This document shows positions 22,920-31,336 of a DNA stretch of 47,692 nt, one piece after another. The stretch lies in assembly GCF_001612905.1 (NCBI RefSeq), contig NZ_BDBI01000049.1, forward strand, positions 1 through 47,692. The letters run 5' to 3'. Origin of the DNA: Nocardia ignorata NBRC 108230. Lineage in GTDB: Bacteria; Actinomycetota; Actinomycetes; Mycobacteriales; Mycobacteriaceae. Within the stretch, counting starts at the first letter, position 1. Every line of letters begins with the position of its first letter. The notes below the pieces were generated by a model, which was not told the DNA's origin, ran no database searches, and saw only the letters and a list, made by a program, of their open reading frames with translations. The translations under genes and the position numbers were made by a program.

Positions 22920-24305
22920 ATGAGATCTCCCCTGATTCCGCGTTGGCTCGCCCTGGCCACGAGCGTGCTCGCGGCGGTAACGGTGGTGGCGGCCGGTCCG
23001 GTCGCGGCCGAGCCGACGGCGATCCCGCCCGCCCCGATGATTCCGCTGCCGCCCGAGCTCGATCCGGGTTTCTACCTCCCGCCCGCCGATGTGGTGGCGG
23101 CGACCGAACCCGGCGCGATCATCGCGGCCAGGCAGGTCACCATCGCCGACTTCGGCGTGCTGCCGGTCGATGTCGACGCGTGGCAGGTGTCCTACCGCTC
23201 CAACAACAGTCGCGACGAGGCGATCCCGGCCGTGGCCACGCTGATCAAGCCACGCGGACAGGCGGTCTCACCGCGCAAGCTGCTCTCGGTCCAGCTGGCC
23301 GAGGACTCCACCGCGGGCTATTGCGCGCCGTCCTATGCGCTGCAACATCTTTCGGTCGCGCCGGTCGCCGGACAGATCGTGGTGCCCGCCGAATTCCTGT
23401 TCGCGCAGGCGGCGCTGGCGCAGGGCTGGGCGGTCGTCGTGCCCGACCATCAGGGTCCGTACTCGGCCTACGCCGCCGGACCGCTGGCGGGCCGGATCAC
23501 CCTCGACGGCATTCGTGCCGCGACCGGATTCGCGCCGCTCGAGGTGGGGCCCGCCGCACCGGTCGGCCTCTACGGGTACTCCGGCGGATCGATCGCGACC
23601 GGGCACGCCGCCGAGCTGCACGCGAGTTACGCACCTGAATTGAATATCGTCGGCGCGGCCGAGGGTGGCGTCGGCGCCGACCTCGGTGCCGCACTGAGCA
23701 TGGCGAACAACCAGCTCACCTCGGGTCTGGTCTTCGCCGCCGTGCTGGGTCTCACTCGCGAATACCCTGATTTCGCAACCTATCTCGATCAACGACTGAA
23801 CCCGCTCGGCAGGGGACTGATGGCGGTCAAGTCGCCGCTGTGCGTGCAATACCAGTCGGCGCTGCTGCCGTTCCTCGACCTCACCGGCATGATCGGTTCC
23901 GACGGCAATCCGCTCGACGATCCGCCGGTGGCGGCCATGCTCGACGACACACGCATGGGCAAGTCCGTCCCCGATATGCCGCTGTTCCTGTGGCATTCCG
24001 CGTGGGACGAGATCCTCCCCCTCGCCGCGACCGACACCCTGGTCGACTCCTACTGCCGGGACCCGAACACCTCCCTGACCTACACCCGCGACCACGCGAG
24101 CGAACACATCGTCGCCGAGGTCGTCGGCGGCCCCGCCGCCCTGCTCTGGCTGCGCGACCGGCTCGACGGGGTCCCTGCACCGCAGGGCTGCACCACCTCC
24201 GACGCAGGGACCATGGCTGCCACTCCCGGCGCCCTGACCTTCCTCGGCGACACCCTGTCCGCCAAGTTCGCCACCTTCTTCGGAGCCCCGCTGGGCAGCC
24301 GCTGA
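22920..24305 (+). CDS. Secreted lipase, LIP family (alpha/beta hydrolase)
   Basis: A 461-residue exported lipase related to the secretory lipases of Candida and to many actinobacterial proteins (LIP family). The signal peptide spans about residues 1-30 (RWLALATSVLAAVTVVAAG, cleavage near VAA-EPT). The start of the mature protein, DPGFYLPPADVVAATEPGAI, is typical. The nucleophile is Ser221 in GYSGGS, and the Asp and His are in HSAWDEILP and DHASEHIV. Cysteines at TAGYCAPS, SPLCVQY, DSYCRDP and QGCTTS probably pair. It hydrolyses triglycerides or other esters outside the cell. GTGAGGA lies upstream of the ATG, and a 9-bp-armed inverted repeat precedes the gene. Confidence 0.93.
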   Translation: MRSPLIPRWLALATSVLAAVTVVAAGPVAAEPTAIPPAPMIPLPPELDPGFYLPPADVVAATEPGAIIAARQVTIADFGVLPVDVDAWQVSYRSNNSRDEAIPAVATLIKPRGQAVSPRKLLSVQLAEDSTAGYCAPSYALQHLSVAPVAGQIVVPAEFLFAQAALAQGWAVVVPDHQGPYSAYAAGPLAGRITLDGIRAATGFAPLEVGPAAPVGLYGYSGGSIATGHAAELHASYAPELNIVGAAEGGVGADLGAALSMANNQLTSGLVFAAVLGLTREYPDFATYLDQRLNPLGRGLMAVKSPLCVQYQSALLPFLDLTGMIGSDGNPLDDPPVAAMLDDTRMGKSVPDMPLFLWHSAWDEILPLAATDTLVDSYCRDPNTSLTYTRDHASEHIVAEVVGGPAALLWLRDRLDGVPAPQGCTTSDAGTMAATPGALTFLGDTLSAKFATFFGAPLGSR

Positions 24306-24378
24306 GGCATCGAATGTCGTGGCGGTGCGTGCCATACGCGCCGCGCGACGCCCGTGCCCACCGCTCCGCCGGCCCTGC

Positions 24379-24981
24379 TCAGCTCACTTCCCGGTGGCGG
24401 GGCGGGGCGCGGTGCAGCAGGACCTGCTCGAGGAGTGCCACGAGGATGTCGCGCACGGAGTCTCGGTCGCGGGCATCGCAGTCCAGGACGGGGATCCAGT
24501 CGTCGAGGCCGAGGGCTTCGCGGACTTCGGACAGGTCGAAGTGGGGTGTGTCCGGGAAGCGGTTGACCACGACGACGAAGGGAGTGTTGTGGTCTTCGAA
24601 GTAGTCGAGGACGGGGTAGCAGTCTTCGACGCGGGCGGTGTCGACCACGATCACCGCGCCGAGGGCGCCGTCGACGAGGTCGTCCCACAGGAAGACGAAG
24701 CGGTCCTGGCCGGGGGTGCCGAACAGGTACAGGATCAGGGAGCGGTCGAGGGTGATGCGGCCGAAGTCCAGCGCGACCGTGGTCGCGGTCTTCTCGGCAT
24801 GGCGGCCGGGGTTGTCGACGCCGATCGACACCTCGGTCATCGCGGCCTCGGTGACCAGTGGCTCGATCTCGGAGATGGCGCCGATGAAGGTCGTCTTGCC
24901 GACGCCGAAACCGCCGCTGACCACGATCTTCACCGATGCCGGCATCGACGCCGCGATGCGTGTTTCAGAGTGCGCGGACAA
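24379..24981 (-). CDS. Conservon GTPase (CvnD-type, ATP/GTP-binding protein)
   Basis: A small Ras-like GTPase of up to 200 residues. G1 is GGFGVGKTT (23-31) and G3 is FGTPGQDRF. The usual NKxD is replaced by VVNRFP, as in this actinobacterial family. It is the last gene of a four-gene conservon and overlaps the DUF742 gene by 17 bp. CvnD proteins are thought to act downstream of the membrane sensor through the Roadblock protein. The frame opens with TTG at 24981; ATG at 24945 (MPASVKIVV) would give 188 residues and is equally plausible. The stop is 73 bp from the convergent lipase gene. Confidence 0.93.
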   Translation of the reverse strand: MSAHSETRIAASMPASVKIVVSGGFGVGKTTFIGAISEIEPLVTEAAMTEVSIGVDNPGRHAEKTATTVALDFGRITLDRSLILYLFGTPGQDRFVFLWDDLVDGALGAVIVVDTARVEDCYPVLDYFEDHNTPFVVVVNRFPDTPHFDLSEVREALGLDDWIPVLDCDARDRDSVRDILVALLEQVLLHRAPPRHREVS

Positions 24982-25396
24982 GGTCGGTGATCCTTTCGAT
25001 GGCGGCGGTCGTCAGCTCGGGCGCGTCGCGCACGGTCACCTGACCGGCTACGGCCAGATCGCTGACGATCACCTTGGCGATACCGGCCGGAATACGCAGG
25101 GCGGCACCGATTTCGGCGATGGAGTGGGGATGCCGGCACAACCGCACGACGGTGTGCTCCTCGAAACGCAACGGTGCCGACAAGGCCGAAGGTGCTGCCA
25201 CGACCAGGGTTTCGAGGCGCAGGCCGTCGAGGACCGGGACCGTGCGGCCCGAGGTGACGACGAACGGGCGGACGAACCGATCGTCATCGGTGTCGTCGAC
25301 TGGCCGGGCGACTGGTTGCCCGGCGCTCCAGCTCGTCGGCTGATTCAGCGGGACCATGCGCGGGTCGGGCAGCCGCGGCCGGTCGGAATCCCTCAT
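24965..25396 (-). CDS. DUF742 protein (CvnC-type)
   Basis: A 143-residue DUF742 protein. The family pattern is DDDRFVRPFVVTSGRTVP, then TLVVAAP, HTVVRLCRHPHSIAEIGAAL and VIVSDLAVAGQVTV, which looks like a winged-helix fold. The ATG at 25394-25396 overlaps the Roadblock gene stop (ATGA). The frame is open further upstream but would bury the Roadblock gene. Conservon DUF742 proteins are cytoplasmic partners of the Roadblock/GTPase pair with no known enzymatic activity. Confidence 0.93.
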   Translation of the reverse strand: MRDSDRPRLPDPRMVPLNQPTSWSAGQPVARPVDDTDDDRFVRPFVVTSGRTVPVLDGLRLETLVVAAPSALSAPLRFEEHTVVRLCRHPHSIAEIGAALRIPAGIAKVIVSDLAVAGQVTVRDAPELTTAAIERITDLVRAL

Positions 25397-25821
25397 CGGC
25401 GCAACGTCTCTCGCAGCTCGCCGATCAACATCGGATCGAGCAGGGCGCCCGCGCGTTCGGCGAGCACGGCCATCTCGTAGCCCACGAGACCGACGTCGCA
25501 CCCGCCGTCGGCGATCACGCCGAGGCAGCTGCCGTCGCCCAGCGCCGAGACGAGCAGGAAGCCGCGCTTCATCTCGATCAGGATCAGCTTCAGGCCGTCG
25601 AAGTCGTAACTGCGCGAGGCACTTCGGGCCAGGCTGGACAGCCCGGACACCATGGCGGCGAGCCGGTCGGCGCCCGTACGGTCGAGACCTTCCGACATAG
25701 CGATGAGTAGGCCGTCCGACGAAACGGCGACCGTGTCGCGCACCCCATCGGTATTGCGCACGAAATTGCCCAGCAGCCAGTTGAAGGTGTGCGGGTCGGC
25801 GGTCGGGAGGTGAGCGGTCAC
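25393..25821 (-). CDS. Roadblock/LC7 domain protein (CvnB-type)
   Basis: A 142-residue Roadblock/LC7 protein. The single domain covers about residues 12-110 (NWLLGNFVRNTDGVRDTVAVS, with DGLLIAMSEGL and LAAMVSGLSSLARSAS). In conservons it acts as the likely GTPase-activating or scaffold partner for CvnD. It starts at GTG 25821 with AAGGAG upstream, 15 bp after the sensor kinase stop, and overlaps the DUF742 gene by 4 bp. Confidence 0.95.
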   Translation of the reverse strand: MTAHLPTADPHTFNWLLGNFVRNTDGVRDTVAVSSDGLLIAMSEGLDRTGADRLAAMVSGLSSLARSASRSYDFDGLKLILIEMKRGFLLVSALGDGSCLGVIADGGCDVGLVGYEMAVLAERAGALLDPMLIGELRETLRR

Positions 25822-25836
25822 CGTGGCTCCTTGCTG

Positions 25837-28422
25837 TCAGCGGATCGGATCGTCTTCGCTTGTCCCGCTACCGGTTTCGTGGCCGGTACGGAACGCGGCG
25901 AGCATGCTTCGGGTCTGGTCTGGAGTGCGTTCGGCGACCGGCGGGCGGTCGTGAAGCGGGACTTCGCGGCGGGGACGGTCCGAAGATGTGGTGCGTTTGG
26001 CGCGCTTCACCAGGCCGTTGCGGGTACGTTCGACCGACGCCTGACCAGGAACGTCGAGGTCACCGCCCACCCCGTCGCCCCGAGTGCCGCGCGGTTCCGG
26101 CGACAGGTTGAAACCGCTCCGGGCGGTCGCGTCTGTGCCGGTGAGGAATTGAATGTAGGGCGAGGGAACGACAGGGGAACCCTGGTCGGCGCCGGGCGGA
26201 TCGGCGGGAAGAACGACGGGCTGCTGAGCCGAGTGGTGGCCGTTCAGCGAATCCACTCGTAGTTGTCGGCCATCATGCTGATCGAAGTTCGGCAGCGGCG
26301 TGCCATTCCGCGTCGGCGTCGGCGTCGGTCGGTTGGAGGCGTTGTGGCCGGCACCGCGTCGAGAGGATTCCGGTACGCGGCCGGCTCCGCTCGCCGCCGT
26401 CTGTCCCCGGCTGTGCCGTGCATCGGCGGGCGAGCTGTTGACGTCGCCGTCGTGGCTCCCCGTGGACTGTCGGCCCACTCGAGCACCACCGGATTCCGGT
26501 CGCCCGGAGAAACTTTCGTCGGCGATCAGGCTCGATGGCAGCAACAGCCGGGCGACGATGCCGCTCACCGGTGAGGTGTTGAGTTCCACGTCTATACCTA
26601 GACGGCCGGCGAGGCGGCCGACGACGTAGTGGCCGAGGTAGCGGGTGGAGGCGACGATGAAGTCCTGCTCGCCGCGTAGGCGGGCATTGGCTTCGGCGAG
26701 CTGTTCGGCGGACATGCCGACGCCGTGGTCGACCACCGCGAGCAGGTACCCACCGGCCACCTTGCGCCCGTAGATCTCCACCTCGAGATCGGGTGGGGAA
26801 AACGCCAAGCCGTTCTCGATGAGCTCGGCCAGAGCGTGCGCGAGATCGCTGACCACCGCACCGGTGATCGCGACCTCGTCGACGCGACGCAGCACCACCC
26901 GCCGGTAGTCGTCGACCTCCGAGAGCCCGGCCCGGATGACGTCGGTGAGCGCGATCGGTTCGGCCCACCGGCGGGGGCTCGCCTCGCCGACCAGCACCAG
27001 GAGGCTTTCGGCATTGCGCCGCATGCGGGTGGCGAGATGGTCGAGTTCGAACAGGTTGGACAGGGTTTTCGGGTCGAGTTCCTCGCGTTCGAACTCGCTG
27101 ATGAGGCCGAGTTGCCTGCGCACGAGATTCTGGTTGCGCCGGGCCAGGTTCGCCATCGACTCGGTGGTGTTGCGCCGCACCAGCGCCTGTTCGGAGGCGA
27201 GGTCGAAGGCGGTGCTCTGCACGCGGTCCAAAGCGCGTGCGACAGCACCGATCTCGGCACTCGCACCCGGTGGGGTACGGACGGGCGCGGGTGGGTCGGG
27301 GCGGGTGTCGGCGGAGCCGCGCCATGCGGCGATCACCTCGGGCAATCGGGTGGAAGCCACGTCATCGGCCTCGGCGGCGAGCTCGGCCAGGGGTCGCACG
27401 ATGGCCCGGACACTCGCGAACACCAGCGCGACCTCGGCGGCCATCGCGAGCAGTGCGGCAAGAGCGAAGGCGGCCAGCACGATGGCCGCGGTGCGGCGCA
27501 GGTCGGCGGCGCGGGTCCGCACATCGTCGCCGACGGCCTGCTGCACGGTGCGCTGTGCGTCGATCACCTCGGTCATCTGCGACCACCACACCGCCGGGTC
27601 GACCGGAGCGGTCAACGGTCCGGCGGTGGACGCGATGGCGACATTCTCCGATTCCGCTGCCCGCGTGGCGCTTTCACCGCCCACAACGGCGGCGAGCCGG
27701 TCGCGCTGGCCCGGAGTCGCCTCGCGGTCGAACTGAGTGAGCGCGGCGGTGCGGGCCGCGCGGATGTCGAGGAATTGCACGTACTCCCCCGCCACGAATT
27801 CCCCCGCCGCGAACACACCGTTGAGGAAGCCACGTTCGCGGGCGGTGAACTCCTTGGCGTCACCCAGGGCATAGAGCGCTTGCAGGCCGTGGCGCACGGC
27901 GGGGTCGCGGGCTTGATCCAGGCCGAGGGCGAGCCGGTTGAGCGCGTCGATGCTGTCGGAATAGAACTGGAACGCGGCCTGTCGGGAAACGGTCCTGGTG
28001 TCGATCTGCGACCGGACGCCGGGCAGACCGCCGAGATGGCCGAGTGCCGAGCGCACCTCACCCGCGCCGGGTGGGTCGGCGGTCAGCGCGGCGCTCAGGG
28101 TGCGCAGCGCCGCGTCGGTGGCAGGACGCTGGTCCCCGACCGCCTGCACCAGCCGCGCGTCACCGCCGAGCAGACCGTTGCTGAGCCCGCGTTCGCGCTG
28201 CACCTGGTGCACCAGATCCTGTGCGGCCAGGGCAACCGCGACCGCGTCCACGGTTTCTCCGCTGCGCCGGAACGCGGTGATCTGGGTCGACATCGTCACC
28301 CCGAGCAGCACGAGCACGAGCACCAGCGATACCGCGAGAATCCGGGCGAGCTGCCCGGAAATGGTGCGCGGCCGGATCAGCCCGCCACCCGCGGCCCGCC
28401 GACGGGAATGTGAACGCACCAC
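25837..28422 (-). CDS. Conservon sensor kinase with nitrate/nitrite-sensing-type ectodomain (CvnA-type)
   Basis: An 861-residue membrane histidine kinase-like protein. Helix 1 is at about residues 27-46 (LAVSLVLVLVLLGVTM). A helical extracytoplasmic domain like NIT covers about 60-300, with helix 2 at about 315-340. A HAMP-like segment follows, then RRNQNLVRRQLGLISEFERE with LDHLATRMRRNAESLLVLVG. The ATPase domain has ELIENGLAFSPP and VVDHGVGMS. The last 220 residues are Pro/Arg/Gly-rich and probably disordered. It heads a four-gene conservon; no cytochrome P450 gene follows, unlike some Streptomyces examples. GAGGAG lies just upstream of the GTG-GTG start. Confidence 0.93.
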   Translation of the reverse strand: MVRSHSRRRAAGGGLIRPRTISGQLARILAVSLVLVLVLLGVTMSTQITAFRRSGETVDAVAVALAAQDLVHQVQRERGLSNGLLGGDARLVQAVGDQRPATDAALRTLSAALTADPPGAGEVRSALGHLGGLPGVRSQIDTRTVSRQAAFQFYSDSIDALNRLALGLDQARDPAVRHGLQALYALGDAKEFTARERGFLNGVFAAGEFVAGEYVQFLDIRAARTAALTQFDREATPGQRDRLAAVVGGESATRAAESENVAIASTAGPLTAPVDPAVWWSQMTEVIDAQRTVQQAVGDDVRTRAADLRRTAAIVLAAFALAALLAMAAEVALVFASVRAIVRPLAELAAEADDVASTRLPEVIAAWRGSADTRPDPPAPVRTPPGASAEIGAVARALDRVQSTAFDLASEQALVRRNTTESMANLARRNQNLVRRQLGLISEFEREELDPKTLSNLFELDHLATRMRRNAESLLVLVGEASPRRWAEPIALTDVIRAGLSEVDDYRRVVLRRVDEVAITGAVVSDLAHALAELIENGLAFSPPDLEVEIYGRKVAGGYLLAVVDHGVGMSAEQLAEANARLRGEQDFIVASTRYLGHYVVGRLAGRLGIDVELNTSPVSGIVARLLLPSSLIADESFSGRPESGGARVGRQSTGSHDGDVNSSPADARHSRGQTAASGAGRVPESSRRGAGHNASNRPTPTPTRNGTPLPNFDQHDGRQLRVDSLNGHHSAQQPVVLPADPPGADQGSPVVPSPYIQFLTGTDATARSGFNLSPEPRGTRGDGVGGDLDVPGQASVERTRNGLVKRAKRTTSSDRPRREVPLHDRPPVAERTPDQTRSMLAAFRTGHETGSGTSEDDPIR

Positions 28423-28761
28423 CTGCTCCTCTGAAACACCACACGCGGTATTTCGCGGCGGCCCACCGAAAGTCAGGTGTCAACTTGCACTGCCCCGGGG
28501 GCGCGGTCAATCCGGGACGGCGTAAGAACGAGATTCGTGCATTGATCTCAACATGCCGGAAATCAACGGGGCTCTCTGTGTCGGAAAGCTCACCGCTCCC
28601 ACCGTAATTCGGTGACGGATTCGTTCGATGTCCGACTTGTTCCGCACAGTTTCCGCTGTGACGCCACCCACATTTACCGAGCCATAAAGCCGAGAAGACT
28701 TGCGGTGAACCGGATACGAACGATAACCGTCCACTGCGATAATTCGGGCAATTCGCCGAAA
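28423..28761. other. Intergenic region of lower GC, conservon promoter zone
   Basis: About 340 bp with no convincing gene; codon character is poor in all frames. It must hold the conservon promoter, read on the minus strand. A TTGACA-like sequence occurs on that strand at 28478-28483 but has no good -10 at standard spacing, so I do not call a promoter. Confidence 0.5.
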
Positions 28762-28977
28762 TTACCGCAACGCCGCCGCAGCCACATCCTTCTGCGTGAG
28801 CTTCGCACTCGCCCGGTGCCGGTAGTGGTCGACCGCGATCAGGACGGCACCCCACTGAACCGAGATCGAGGTGTCAGCGGTGTCCTCACCCGAGTCGACC
28901 CGCGCCAGCGCACGGAAACCCGCATGCGGCTGGAAGGAACCTTCGCCCTCCGGCCCGCTTCGAGTGGGGATCGACAC
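28762..28977 (-). CDS. Possible small hypothetical protein
   Basis: A 71-codon frame whose GTG start follows the stop of the upstream gene directly (TGA then GTG at 28977). Third positions are about three-quarters G/C, slightly lower than in neighbours. The product is soluble-looking, with SVQWGAVLIAVDHYRHR and an alanine-rich C-terminus KDVAAAALR. No family is recognised and no Shine-Dalgarno is distinct from the preceding coding sequence. It may be a coupled small gene or chance. Confidence 0.3.
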   Translation of the reverse strand: MSIPTRSGPEGEGSFQPHAGFRALARVDSGEDTADTSISVQWGAVLIAVDHYRHRASAKLTQKDVAAAALR

Positions 28978-30003
28978 TCATTCCCCGGCGAGAATACCGA
29001 GGACCTGGTCGGAGTAATAGAAGGGTTCGAGGCGTTCGCGCAGGAGTTGGGCGAGGACACCGTTGCGCTTGGCCGCTTCGATGACGGCGGGCCCGTAGCG
29101 CAGGATTTCGGTGCTGATGTCGTCGGCGTTCAGGCCGAGTTCGGGAAGCATCGAGGAGAGGGTGTGGTCTGCGTAGCGGGTGTAGAACACCTCGACGCAT
29201 TCGCGGACCAGTAGGCCGAAGTATTCCTTCTCCCTGGTGGTGACCGCGATTTCGTAGCAGATCTGGACCAGTTCGTTGAGGTCCTTCTGGGTGAGGTATT
29301 CGCGCAGGCCCGCCACCGGTTCGTCGGCGTGCAGGTCCCAGAATTCCATCGCCGCCGAGTGCACGGGGGCGTCGCGCAGCATGTCGCGGATGGCGTTGTT
29401 GGTGCGCTTGAGCGCGAACAGCGCGCCCTTGCCGGCGAGGTCACCGACGAAGGTACTGTCGGCGGCGACCTTCTTGGCGCGGTTGGCCGCGGACTGGCCG
29501 AGCGACATCAGCGAGGACACACCCGGAATCTTCTCGGCGCGTTCCCGATTGGCCTGCATGAAGTCGCCGATCAGCTTGTCGACGAAACGCGACGCGACGG
29601 TCGCCACGAGCGGGCTCTCGGTGAGCCGGTCCAGAATGCGTTCCTGGGCCTGGTGCATACCGAAGATCTTCTCCAGCAGCGCTTCCACCGGTTCACGGTC
29701 GACGACATCACCGAGGGTGTAGTCGGTGTTGGTGGCGATGTGGTCGTAGATGGCGTCGGAGAACACCCCGACCGTGTCGGCGATGACCGGCGAACCGCCG
29801 ATGCGGTCGAAGACCCGTGCCACCGTCTCCTCGCCGTCGGCCAGGGAGACCACATCACCGAAGCGGATGGTGTCGCCGACGGCGAGTACGGCCGCCACGT
29901 CGCGGGCGATCACCTCGGCGAACCGTTCGCCGGTCACCTCGCCGACCAGGTAGTCGACCTGCGCGTCGAGCAGTCGTTCGGCGATCTGGCGCGCCTGCGT
30001 CAT
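28978..30003 (-). CDS. Uncharacterised helical protein
   Basis: A 341-residue protein that I do not recognise. It is predicted mostly alpha-helical, rich in Ala, Glu, Asp and Arg, with no signal peptide or membrane helix. Notable segments are QIAERLLDAQVDYLVGEVTG at the N-terminus, RIGGSPVIADTVGVFSDAIY, a central LVATVASRFVDKLIGDFMQA, and a C-terminal aromatic stretch RLEPFYYSDQVLGIL. No catalytic motif stands out. The start ATG at 30001-30003 is chosen because the longer frame to 30132 has an atypical Gly/Arg-rich beginning. It follows the 165-residue hypothetical gene by 47 bp on the same strand and is probably cotranscribed. Confidence 0.85.
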   Translation of the reverse strand: MTQARQIAERLLDAQVDYLVGEVTGERFAEVIARDVAAVLAVGDTIRFGDVVSLADGEETVARVFDRIGGSPVIADTVGVFSDAIYDHIATNTDYTLGDVVDREPVEALLEKIFGMHQAQERILDRLTESPLVATVASRFVDKLIGDFMQANRERAEKIPGVSSLMSLGQSAANRAKKVAADSTFVGDLAGKGALFALKRTNNAIRDMLRDAPVHSAAMEFWDLHADEPVAGLREYLTQKDLNELVQICYEIAVTTREKEYFGLLVRECVEVFYTRYADHTLSSMLPELGLNADDISTEILRYGPAVIEAAKRNGVLAQLLRERLEPFYYSDQVLGILAGE

Positions 30004-30050
30004 GTATGTCCACCCAATCACGGTTGTCGCTCGGCTGGGAGGACGCGAGG

Positions 30051-30548
30051 CTAGGCGCCGGAATCGTTGTCCCGCATCGCCTTCCGGATCTGATCCAGAC
30101 GCTCGCGCGCGGCCTTGCCCCGCGCCTCCCATTGTTCGTCGGCGCTGCGGCCCGCCGGGGTCTGCCGGTCGAGTTCACCCATGCCCTGGGCGGTGCCGAA
30201 ACGCTGCTCGACCTTATCGCGAACCGCGTCGAATGTCGGCACTCCAGAAGTGGAATATCCGCCGGTCACAGCGTTCGCGGCGGGTCCGGAACCCCCGAAC
30301 GGTACCGGCGGTACCGCATGACCATCTCCGACCTGCTCCGATGCCACAGGCTCCGCGTCGACGATCTCGGCCTCGGTGTCGAGCATCACAGGCGGGCCGA
30401 CCTCGGCATGACCGGCCTCCACCTGAGCCAGCGCGGCGGCGACGGCGCCGAGCCCCGGCCTGCCCGACACCGCCGCGCGCAGCAGCGATACCAACTCGGC
30501 GTCGGGCAGCGCGGCCAGCCGGCCGAGGATCTCGCTCGTTTCGCTCAT
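30051..30548 (-). CDS. Uncharacterised small protein
   Basis: A 165-residue protein that I do not recognise. The N-terminal third is helical (EILGRLAALPDAELVSLLRA, then AVAAALAQVEAGHA). The middle is acidic and Pro/Gly-rich (about residues 50-100). The C-terminal third is charged and helical with FDAVRDKVEQRFG and EQWEARGKAARERLDQIRKA. The layout suggests two small helical modules joined by a flexible linker, perhaps an adaptor. It lies between an alpha/beta hydrolase gene (23 bp upstream) and the 341-residue protein gene on the same strand. Confidence 0.82.
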   Translation of the reverse strand: MSETSEILGRLAALPDAELVSLLRAAVSGRPGLGAVAAALAQVEAGHAEVGPPVMLDTEAEIVDAEPVASEQVGDGHAVPPVPFGGSGPAANAVTGGYSTSGVPTFDAVRDKVEQRFGTAQGMGELDRQTPAGRSADEQWEARGKAARERLDQIRKAMRDNDSGA

Positions 30549-30571
30549 ATTGCCAGGCTACGCAGCCGAGC

Positions 30572-31336
30572 TCACCTGTCGAGGAACTCACTCCACTGCG
30601 CGATGAGCTGTGGCCAGCGCGGTCCGAGCGTGTCGATGACATCGTTGTGGCCCGCCCCGGGAACCACGATCAACTGCTTGGGCTCGTTCGCGGCCGCATA
30701 CAGGCGTTCGGCATGGCGCAGCGGCAGCAGTTCGTCGTGTTCGCCGTGCATCATCAGCACCGGCACCCGCAGCGCGGAAATGCGGCGCAGGTTCGGGTAG
30801 GCGTCGGGGACCAGCGGTGCGGGCAGGAACGGATAGACCGAGCGCGCGGCGTCACGCATACCGCTGAAGGTCGACATCAGGACCATGCCCGCGGGCGGGT
30901 GCTCGCCCGCCAGCTCGAGCAACACCCCACCGCCGAGCGATTTGCCCAGGTAGACGACCCGTGCGGGGTCGACCTCCGGCTGCTCGAGCAGGGCGGTGCG
31001 CGCCGCACGCGCGTCCAGGTAGGTGCCGTGCTCACCGGGGGCGCCGCTGCTGTGCCCGAAACCTCGGTAATCGAAGGCGAGCACGTCGAAACCGGCGGCG
31101 ACCAGCAGCGCGATGATCGACACCCGGTCACCGATGGTCCCGGCGTTGCCGTGGGCATAGAGGATGTGAGCGTGCGGGCGTGCGGCACGTACGAACCAGC
31201 CGTGCAGATCGATGCCGTCGGCGGTGCGCATGTGCAGATCGCGGTAGTCCAGGCCGAGCGCGGCCGGCGTCTGCGCGAGGTGCCGCTCGGGGTGGTAGAC
31301 CAGTGCGTTGAGCACCCTGGTCGCCGGATGTCGCAT
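30572..31336 (-). CDS. Alpha/beta hydrolase (ABHD13/17-like)
   Basis: A 254-residue serine hydrolase. It has YAHGNAGTIGDR (oxyanion HGN), FDYRGFGHSSG, the nucleophile Ser133 in YLGKSLGGG, Asp in HGEHDELLP and His in GAGHND. This pattern matches the BEM46/ABHD13-like lineage, whose members include thioesterases and depalmitoylases; bacterial substrates are unknown. There is no clear signal peptide. The ATG at 31334-31336 shares a base with the stop of the TerD-like gene (TGATG), so the two are translationally coupled. A GTG one codon earlier is also possible. Confidence 0.9.
   Translation of the reverse strand: MRHPATRVLNALVYHPERHLAQTPAALGLDYRDLHMRTADGIDLHGWFVRAARPHAHILYAHGNAGTIGDRVSIIALLVAAGFDVLAFDYRGFGHSSGAPGEHGTYLDARAARTALLEQPEVDPARVVYLGKSLGGGVLLELAGEHPPAGMVLMSTFSGMRDAARSVYPFLPAPLVPDAYPNLRRISALRVPVLMMHGEHDELLPLRHAERLYAAANEPKQLIVVPGAGHNDVIDTLGPRWPQLIAQWSEFLDR

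Noticed and set aside
28507..28734. 75-codon minus-strand frame in the gap upstream of the conservon
   Set aside because: Third-position G/C is low for this genome and codon use is unlike the neighbours; more likely noncoding.
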